Positions 57,112 through 64,000 of a stretch of 64,000 nt of DNA are shown one piece after another. Where the stretch lies: the NCBI RefSeq assembly GCF_050947875.1, contig NC_134568.1, positions 249,258,767 to 249,322,766 of the forward strand, in the 5' to 3' direction. The stretch comes from Dermacentor variabilis (taxonomy: Eukaryota > Arthropoda > Arachnida > Ixodida > Ixodidae). The notes under the pieces are model-generated. The model saw nothing but the letters and a program-made list of their open reading frames with translations. It did not search any database and was not told the DNA's origin. Each line of letters starts with the position of its first letter. Position 1 is the stretch's first letter. The translations under genes were made by a program, and so were the position numbers.

Positions 57112-58428
57112 ATGGAAAATTCTTTTCCCCCATTTCCTGATCGCCCCCCTAAACGAGGGCGCACCGAAGTCTTTCAATTTTCGGGCAACCGAACATGTAA
57201 CTTTCCCCGCTTTCACGTCGTCCACTCTGATCAATCTGGAAAGACGGTGAGAATGATCTCACCTTTTCTGGTTTCGAAAACCCTGACTGAAGTCTTTGGA
57301 CCTGGCTAGAAAGCGTCGAAAATGGCAAGCGGCGATCTCCTACTGGAGCTTCGTGATGAGAAACAACATGAAAAACTACCTAAACTAGTGTCCTTTGGCG
57401 ATGTTCCGGTTACAGTTACCCCACACCGTACCATGAATACCACGCGCGGCGTCGTCTCCGATGCTGATTTGCTTGAGCTATCTGAAACTGAACTCCTGGA
57501 GGGCTGGAGTGATCAGAACGTCGTCAGTGTCAAACGAATTAAGATTAGGCGGGAAGGAAAAGAAATTCAGACAAAACACCTAATACTTACTTTCGGCTCT
57601 AGTGTTCTGCCCGACACCATCGAGGCCGGGTACCTCAAGATTCGTGTTAGGCCATATGTGCCAAATCCCCTGAGATGCTTCAAGTGTCAAAGGTTCGGCC
57701 ACAGCTCACAGAACTGTCGAGGCCGGATGACTTGTGCCAAGTGTAGTGAACACGAACACTCCTCTGAAACATGCCAGAATACCCCACACTGTGTCAACTG
57801 TGATGGCGAGCATGCCGCGTACTCGCGGTCCTGCCCGTCTTGGAAAAAAGAAAAAGAAATAGTAACCATAAAAGTAAAAGAAAATATCACTTTCAAAGAG
57901 GCACGCAGGCGGGTTTCATACCTGCCCAAGAAAAGCTTTGCCGATGTGACGCGCCAGGGGGCAGCGACACAAAGGCTTCCAGCGGCTGTCCGACCCACAG
58001 TCAATGAGTCGGCAGTTACGCAATCTGCCCCCGCGGCGGTTGCAGCTAGGGCTGCTCCGTCAACCGAGGAGAAGGGATCATCGACCCCGAAGGTGGGCGC
58101 AGCCGAGGCTGCCTCAACCTCCCAGGTCCCTTCCAGCGCTGGCAACGGCCGGCGCAGCCAAATCCCCCAGGGAGCCCCATCGACCTCCGGGCTGGTGGGC
58201 GCAGGGGTCTTGCCCTCCAAGGCGGGACTCTCCCTGGTAACTTCTCGCTCGCAAGAGCACGTGTCCGGCGCCTCACATGAGGCAATGGACACTACACCTA
58301 TTCTCAAGGCGCACCAAGCGCCTAAGGAGCGGCGAGGCTCCCTCGAACGCTCCAGAAAGGGCAGAACCCCCGTTACAGGGCCTCGAAAGAGCTCTGTAAC
58401 CTTAGCGGCATCACCTCCATTTCCGTAA
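57112..58428 (+). pseudogene. N2 ORF1: three-knuckle RNA-binding protein, one nonsense codon
   Basis: 438 codons from ATG 57112 (MENSFPPFPDRPPKRGR). An in-frame TAG at 57307-57309 replaces the Tyr codon seen in N1 (SGYKVTKM). Downstream, KMASGDLLLELRDEK starts the conserved region, followed by CFKCQRFGHSSQNC, CAKCSEHEHSSETC and CVNCDGEHAAYSRSC knuckles (57676-57835), WKKEKEIVTIKVKENITFKE and a Pro/Ala/Ser-rich tail. The triple knuckle layout is typical of I- and jockey-type ORF1 proteins. Internal restart at ATG 57322 is conceivable. Confidence 0.93.
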
Positions 58429-58453
58429 ACACAGCACAAATTTTTCTTTAAGT

Positions 58454-61400
58454 ATGGATACACAAATCATTCAATGGAATGTCAGAGGTCTTCTTAGGAA
58501 TCTCGATGATGTGCAAGAACTTATCCATAAACACAATCCGAAAGTGCTGTGTTTACAGGAAACACACTTAAAACCAAAACACACAAATTTTCTTCGACAA
58601 CACGTTACTATTCGCAAAGATCGCGATGATGCTCTCGCATCATCGGGCGGTGTTGCAATTATAATTCAAAAAAGCATAGCCTGTCAACGTTTGCAGTTAC
58701 GAACGGCCCTTGAGGCAGTGGCGGTTCGAGTCATTCTGCTAAACAAGCTTATCACTATTTGCTCACTTTATATACCCCCACATTATAAACTAAGCAAACA
58801 TGAATTTCAGTCCTTTATTGATGAATTGCCAGAACCCTACGTTGTTCTTGGCGATTTCAATGCACATAACTACCTGTGGGGCGACCCTCGTATAGATGCG
58901 CGAGGACGTCTTCTCGAACAGTTCCTCTTTTCTTCTGGTGCTTGTCTGTTGAATAAAAAGGAACACACATATTACTCTCTTGCAAATAGAACCTATTCTT
59001 CCATAGACCTTAGCATAGTCTCCCCGTCTGTACTGCCTGAACTTGAATGGGAAGTTACCGACAACCCTTACGGCAGCGACCACTTCCCTATACTGCTAAG
59101 ATCACCGAAAGAAAATGAATATCCACCACACGCTCCTAGATGGAAGGTTGAGACAGCTGATTGGGAGAAATTTTGATCTCTGTCTAGTATCTCATGGGCT
59201 GACTTGTCTTCGTTAGGAATTGATGCTGCAGTCGAGTTCTTTACAGCATTCATAATAGATGTCACATCTAAATGCATATCCGAAGTGAGTGGTCTGGCAT
59301 GCAAACGACGTGTGCCGTGGTGGAACAGCGAATGTAGGATCGCCCATAAGAATCAGAACAAGGCGTGGGGGTTACTACGCGCTTCTCCCACTGCAGAGAA
59401 TCTTATGAACTTTAAAAAAATAAAGTCCCAAGGCAGGCGAACCCGCCGACAGGCCAGAAGAGAAAGCTGGCACAAGTTTTTATCAAGTATTAACTCGTTT
59501 AGGGATGAGGCCAAAGCCTGGAACAGAGTAAATAGGATTAGAGGGCGGCAAACACATTCACTCCCCCTGGTAAACACACAGGGAGATACACTGCAAGACC
59601 AGGCCGACTCACTTGGGGAATATTTTGAGAGCGTGTCAAGTCCAACAAATTATACACAATCCTTTCTCAAACACAAAGAAACAGAAGAACGTAAGCCATT
59701 ACCAAGAAAAGGTCGAGAGAATGAGCCTTACAACCGTCCCTTTAGCATTGCCGAGCTAAGAGCTGCCTTGATCACATGCAAGAGCTCTGCACCAGGACCT
59801 GACAGAATTATGTACGACATAATTAAGAACGTACACACTGATACACAATTGACTTTACTTGCACTTTTTAACACTATTTGGGCTGCTGGATATCTTCCAC
59901 TTCCATGGAGAGAAGCAATTGTGATTCCCATTCTGAAGCAAGGTAAAGATCCTTCGTTGGCGTCAAGTTACCGCCCGATAGCCCTCACAAGTTGCATTTG
60001 TAAGCTGTTTGAGAAAATGGTTAATCGGCGACTCATACATTTCCTGGAATTAAACCAAATGCTTGATCCCTTTCAGTGTGGCTTCAGGGAAGGGCGGTCT
60101 ACAATTGATCACCTTGTGCGCATTGAGGGAAACATTCGCGACGCCTTTCTACATAAGCAATATTTCCTATCCGTGTTCCTCGATATGGAGAAGGCGTACG
60201 ACACAGCGTGGCGCTACGGAATCTTGAGAGACTTGTCGGGAATGGGCATCCGTGGCAATATGCTCGCCCTAATAGAAAGCTATTTGTCCAACCGTACCTT
60301 CCGAGTAAAAGTCGGTAATGCACTGTCACGTCCTTTTACGCAGGAAACTGGTGTACCCCAGGGAGGTGTGCTCAGCTGCACTCTTTTTATTGTTAAGATG
60401 AACACACTACGTGCTTCACTGCCACCGGCCATTTTTTATTCCGTATACGTCGACGATATACAAATAGGCTTTAAATCCTGCAACCTCGCAGTATGCGAGA
60501 GACAGGTACAGCAGGGCCTGAACAAGGTTTGCAAGTGGGCTGACGAAAACGGATTTAAGATCAACCCCCACAAAAGCTCTTGTGTTCTTTTTACTAGAAA
60601 GAGAGGCCTGGTTCCAGATCCTTGTGTTGAACTGAATGGACATCAAATACCTATCAACAAAGAACACCAATTTTTAGGTATTATACTTGACTCCAAGCTC
60701 ACTTTTATACAGCACATTAAATATCTTAAAGAAAAATGTCTAAGGACAATGAACTTGCTTAAAGTTCTATCCCACTCAACATGGGGTAGCGACAGGAAGT
60801 GTCTGATGAATGTTTATAAGAGCCTAATTCGATCACGATTGGACTATGGTGCCGTCGTATATAACTCTGCCGCTCCGAGCGCACTAAAGATCCTAGATCC
60901 TATCCACCATCTAGGTATCCGCTTAGCCACTGGTGCTTTCAGAACAAGCCCGATTGAAAGCTTATACGCGGAATCAAATGAATGGTCGCTCCATCGACAG
61001 AGAACTTACATCAGCCTTACATATTTCCTAAAAATACACTCCAATCATCAACATCCATGTTTTAACACTGTTAACGATATGACCTGCACTACACTATTCC
61101 ATAATCGTCCTTCTGTAAGAAAGCCTTTCTCGCTTCGAGTGAGGGAGCTTAGTGATGAGATACATGTCCCACTCCCCGAGCTTCGCCTAATGCATCCAGC
61201 GAAGCTGCTACCTCCTTGGGAGTGGCAGCTGATACAATGCGACACATCTTTCATTCAAGTTACAAAGGACGCTCCTGAGGCCGAAATCAGAATGCATTTC
61301 CTAGAACTCCAGCACAAGCATTCCTGTGCAGAGTTCTACACAGACGCTTCGAAGTCAAATGCCGGGGTATCCTATGCAGCCGTCGGCCCATCCTTCTCGG

Positions 61401-62173
61401 AATCCGACGTACTGCATCCGGAAACAGGCATATTTACGGCTGATGCCTACGCATTACTTTCTGCTGTGAAGCACATAAGAAAATCAAAACTTCCAAAAGC
61501 AGCGATCTATACTGACTCCCTAAGCGTCGTGAAGGCCTTGATGTCAGCCTATACACTCAAAAATCCTGTACTTAGTGAACTCTACGCCGTCTTGTGTAAA
61601 GCGTACATATCTAACCAGCGTATCATTATATGCTGGGTGCCTGGCCACAGGAGCATTGAGGGTAACGTTCTGGCGGACGAGATGGCCACGTCAATCGCAT
61701 CGCAAACTGTAAACCCTACCGCTGCGGTGCCTGTCACAGATCTGAGGCCTTTCTTGCGAAGGAGATTGCGGGACCACTGGCAACGCATGTGGGACGCGGA
61801 AACGAATAATAAGCTCCACCTGATAAAACCACAGTTAGGATTCTGGCCCTCTACTACAAAATCGCGCCGAACAGATGTCCTATTCTGTCGTCTCAGAATA
61901 GGACACACGTTTGGCACCCATAATTTTCTACTCACCGGAAGTGAGCCTCCAACCTGTGGTAGATGCGGGGAGAGGCTTACCGTACTCCACGTCCTCCTGG
62001 AGTGTCGGGAAGCCGAATCTGAGAGAAAGAGATATTTTTCCTTAGCATACCGCCGGCACATCCCTCTTCATCCTCTAATGTTTCTCGGTCCGGAACCGCT
62101 TTTTAATACAAACAGTGTCCTAGGTTTCCTCAGAGATGTCGTCTTACATGTTATTAGTTCCATGAATTCGTAG
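58454..62173 (+). pseudogene. N2 ORF2: endonuclease, RT and RNase H, one nonsense codon
   Basis: 1239 codons from ATG 58454, 25 bases after ORF1. Endonuclease (1-235): IIQWNVRGLLRNLDD, KVLCLQETHLKPK, VVLGDFNAHNYLWG, YGSDHFPILL. TGA at 59174-59176 (codon 241) stands where N1 has CGA, a CpG-type change. RT (about 440-720): IPILKQGKDPSL, YRPIALTSC, GFREGRSTIDHL, LSVFLDMEKAYDTAW, GVPQGGVLSCTLF and YVDD at 665-668 (60446-60457). RNase H (about 960-1090): FYTDASKS, FTADAYALLSA (usual Glu is Asp here, Glu in N1), IYTDSLSVVKAL, WVPGHRSIEGNVLADEM. The C-terminal motif is CGRCGERLTVLHVLLEC. The stop at 62173 is followed by the 3' UTR. Confidence 0.95.
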
Positions 62174-62546
62174 CGCCTCCTCTCTAGAGAGGATGCCACT
62201 GCGATAATTGTTTTGCGTAGCACATGCCTCCAGGCCCTTGTGCTTCAAGAGCTCTAAGGAGGCAGTAGTGCTCTGGCATTTCTTATAATCGTGATATATT
62301 TTACCTATCGTATCATTCTTTTTATATGCATCTAAATAGTCATAGTACAAGTCATACGTCATCGCCATAATTTTATCATACAGATTTTACGCACTTGAGA
62401 GCGTATATTTTAAGGCCTCTTTACAGCCACCTCACACAAACTTCATAGCAATCATAATTACACCGCAAACGCATTACCACAGACATGGCGCTCTTTGGCC
62501 ACACCTGGCCCTTGCGCCATAAAACTCCACACATCATCATCATCAT
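62174..62546 (+). other. N2 3' UTR with (ATC)n tail
   Basis: Contains a short hairpin-prone CCTCTCTAGAGAGGATG near 62178-62194 (matched in N1 near 56526-56540), then TGGCCCTTGCGCCATAAAAC and (ATC)n. It is collinear with 62560-62859, the displaced end of N1. Confidence 0.85.
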
Positions 62547-62559
62547 CCAGGCCCTTGTG
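62547..62559. repeat. Right target-site duplication of N2
   Basis: TCCAGGCCCTTGT, identical to 56577-56589. Confidence 0.95.
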
Positions 62560-62859
62560 TCGCACGGGCTTTAACGAGGTCAAGGTGCTCTAGTGAATTT
62601 TAGAAACTTAGGCAATTTTAATATCGTATCATTATATTTAAATGCACCTCAATGCTCATAGTACGCGTCATTTGTCATCGCCATAATTTTATTCCACGTG
62701 CATTTTACGCACTTTACAGCGACTATATTTTAGGCCCCTTTACAGCCACGTCACATCAACTCCATAGAACCCATCACTCCACTGCAAAATCCTTAACACT
62801 TGCATGGCGCTCTGGCCATACCTGGCCCTTGCGCCAATAAAAACCACACATTCATTCAT
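62560..62859 (+). mobile_element. N1 third segment: displaced end of 3' UTR and tail
   Basis: Aligns with 62242-62546 of N2 (CGTATCATT, TCATCGCCATAATTTTAT, GGCGCTCTGGCCATACCTGG). It has AATAAA at 62836-62841 and ends CCACACATTCATTCAT just before the right TSD. It is the part of N1 pushed downstream by N2. Confidence 0.93.
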
Positions 62860-62872
62860 TCAAGGTGGTGCA
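62860..62872. repeat. Right target-site duplication of N1
   Basis: TCAAGGTGGTGCA, identical to 46310-46322. Confidence 0.93.
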
Positions 62873-63144
62873 GGACAAAGTCAGTCAGCACCATGCAGCA
62901 CGGGCGTCTTGCGCTGGAGTTTGAGGTATAGTGGCGGCTGGAGAAACGTTATCTGGGTAGTACTGAGCCCTGGCTGTGAGGAAGCACGTTTCTAGCCCGA
63001 GTTTTGCGTCGATTCGCACGATCTTCTGCCCTGTTGCGAGTGCGAAAAGGCTTGTCACTTCTCACAGACCACGCCGACCACGCTGCGAGCTGGCTGCAGC
63101 CTATAGTTTAACGAAAACGGACTCTCCGTGTGACGTGGGGCGTA
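62873..63144 (+). promoter_or_regulatory. Upstream region / 5' UTR of the THAP gene
   Basis: GC-moderate unique sequence between the nest and the THAP start codon. Before insertion it would have been contiguous with 46050-46309. No TATA box is obvious. An in-frame TAG at 63103-63105 precedes the ATG. Confidence 0.5.
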
Positions 63145-63347
63145 ATGCTGGAAGCAGAAGGAATCGGTGACGCCGATCCTGAGAGACCTAGCTCAGCCTC
63201 GAAAAAGCGTCACCGTCGTTACTGCTGCGTCGTGGGCTGCAATGAACAAGAAGGCCTGAATCCCAACATCAGATTCTACCGTTTTCCTTCAAGGCCTCAC
63301 GAAGCGGAGCGTCGGACGCGCTGGATAACTGCAGTTCGTCGCGCTGG
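63145..63347 (+). CDS. THAP-type zinc finger protein, first coding exon
   Basis: ATG at 63145 is the first after an in-frame stop and opens MLEAEGIGDADPERPSSASK. From residue ~22 it reads RHRRYCCVVGCNEQEG, then IRFYRFPSRPHEAERRTRWI and TAVRRAG. This is the front half of a THAP domain: the Cys pair (C27 or C28, with C32), the F..FP turn and the conserved Trp (W60). The second C..H pair and AVPTM-like end would lie in the next exon. The frame breaks after G at 63347, where GGTAAGC is a good splice donor. THAP domains bind DNA, in transcription factors and in P-type transposases. It cannot be told which this is without the 3' exons. Partial in the window. Confidence 0.85.
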
Positions 63348-64000
63348 GTAAGCGCAACTTCGCGCCATGCTGACTGTTTCGCCTGTCTTGAAGCTTGCTT
63401 GATTATCTGCGTTGCTAAAATTCGGTCTTTTGCACCTACCGTCCCGACGGCAAACCGTGGGAACCGTGAAAACACAAATTGCCTAGTACGTCCCTACATA
63501 GGCAGCTGTGCCACACCAAGTAGCAAAGCAGAGAAAAGTGTACCGTGGCAAGCACCAAGAAGTTGGGAATGCACAACACTGCAAGTAGCAAAAATGAGAG
63601 ATGCAGTACATAATTTACAGGTCAAGTCCAACATCTCACTTCAGATAATCACTATTAAATGGCAGACCGACATAGCAGCAGACATGTCTGGTGATTCACG
63701 ATTCGAGACCCGGCCACAACGACAATTAACAATTCGACCGGTGCGAAGGGGTGAAGTGACCAGGTGTGTGCAAATGACCACAATTATGGTCGGGCTGATT
63801 CGGTGACAATTCACCACCCCACTACGAGCAGCATAGGTTAGAGAGTTAAATGTACTCATCCTTGACCTCAAGCCAGCACGTCGAGGCAGCACAACGAGGT
63901 AGTATAGATTACTGCACATCTATGTTCGAGCGCCGTCATTAAAAGCTACATCAAGCGGGCAGCGCATGCGCTCGCGCTGCAGCGCGATTCGCACGTACGT
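63348..64000 (+). other. Start of intron 1 of the THAP gene
   Basis: Begins GTAAGC. No further THAP exon (a C..H pair with AVPTM box) is recognised before the window ends. The open frame 63399-63806 has no domain. Confidence 0.5.

Larger units (their letters stand above)
56590..62546 (+). mobile_element. I-type LINE copy N2, full length (5957 bp), inside N1 3' UTR
   Basis: Bounded by exact 13-bp TSDs. It starts CCCCGCGGGGACGTCTGCG, the same 5' terminus as N1, and ends GCCATAAAACTCCACACATC with (ATC)n. It has both UTRs and both ORFs, each with a single nonsense codon, and no frameshift that I found. Younger than N1. Confidence 0.95.

Noticed and set aside
11421..64000. CRISPR array or bacterial operon interpretation of the repeats
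   Set aside because: Repeats are MITE, LINE or minisatellite units without spacer structure, and splice signals and LINEs show eukaryotic DNA.

Overview
This window reads as animal nuclear DNA, most probably from a hard tick (Ixodidae). It has no bacterial-style gene packing. It holds (TTA)n, (AT)n and (ATC)n microsatellites, tRNA-derived SINEs, and several non-LTR retrotransposon families that I associate with tick genomes: an RTE element with an (ATC/GAT)n tail, I-type elements encoding endonuclease, reverse transcriptase (RT) and RNase H, and a Ruka-like SINE. The tick assignment rests on recognising these repeats from memory, not on a search. Only two pieces look like host genes: a small candidate terminal exon at 5436-5526 and a well-supported first exon of a THAP zinc-finger gene at 63145-63347.

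Layout. 1-10.4 kb is AT-rich, intron-like DNA with MITEs (6186-6772 has perfect 19-bp inverted ends), two SINE copies and a fold-back element. 10.4-15.2 kb holds two copies of an unassigned LINE family (called family D here), one of them split by an 819-bp solo LTR that contains two minisatellites. 15.2-21.5 kb has a long palindrome, a Ruka-like SINE, the 3' part of an I-type LINE and another family D piece. 22.3-24.6 kb is a decayed tandem array of about 540-bp units. 24.8-27.2 kb is an inverted-repeat element with a second one nested in it and a long (AT)n tract. A hAT-type MITE, more LINE fragments and a GATC-rich inverted repeat follow. 30.4-39.7 kb holds two head-to-head I-type LINEs. 40.4-45 kb is mostly unannotated, with small fragments.

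The main structure is 46310-62872, a resolved multi-layer nest. A full-length I-type LINE (N1) is flanked by an exact 13-bp target-site duplication (TSD). A second full-length copy (N2) sits in the N1 3' UTR with its own exact 13-bp TSD. An RTE element with an uninterrupted 992-codon ORF sits in N1 ORF2 (6-bp TSD), and a tRNA-derived SINE sits upstream of the RTE ORF (12-bp TSD). Subtracting the insertions leaves N1 at about 6.0 kb, matching N2 (5957 bp). The nest lies 272 bp upstream of the THAP start codon.

No operon or host pathway is visible. Functionally the window is about retrotransposition: ORF1 proteins with zinc knuckles that bind RNA, ORF2 proteins that nick, reverse-transcribe and (in I-type elements) carry RNase H, and SINEs and MITEs that borrow enzymes from elsewhere. 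Most ORFs are broken. The RTE ORF is the only long intact one; N2 carries one nonsense codon per ORF. All alignments were done by eye and no database was used.
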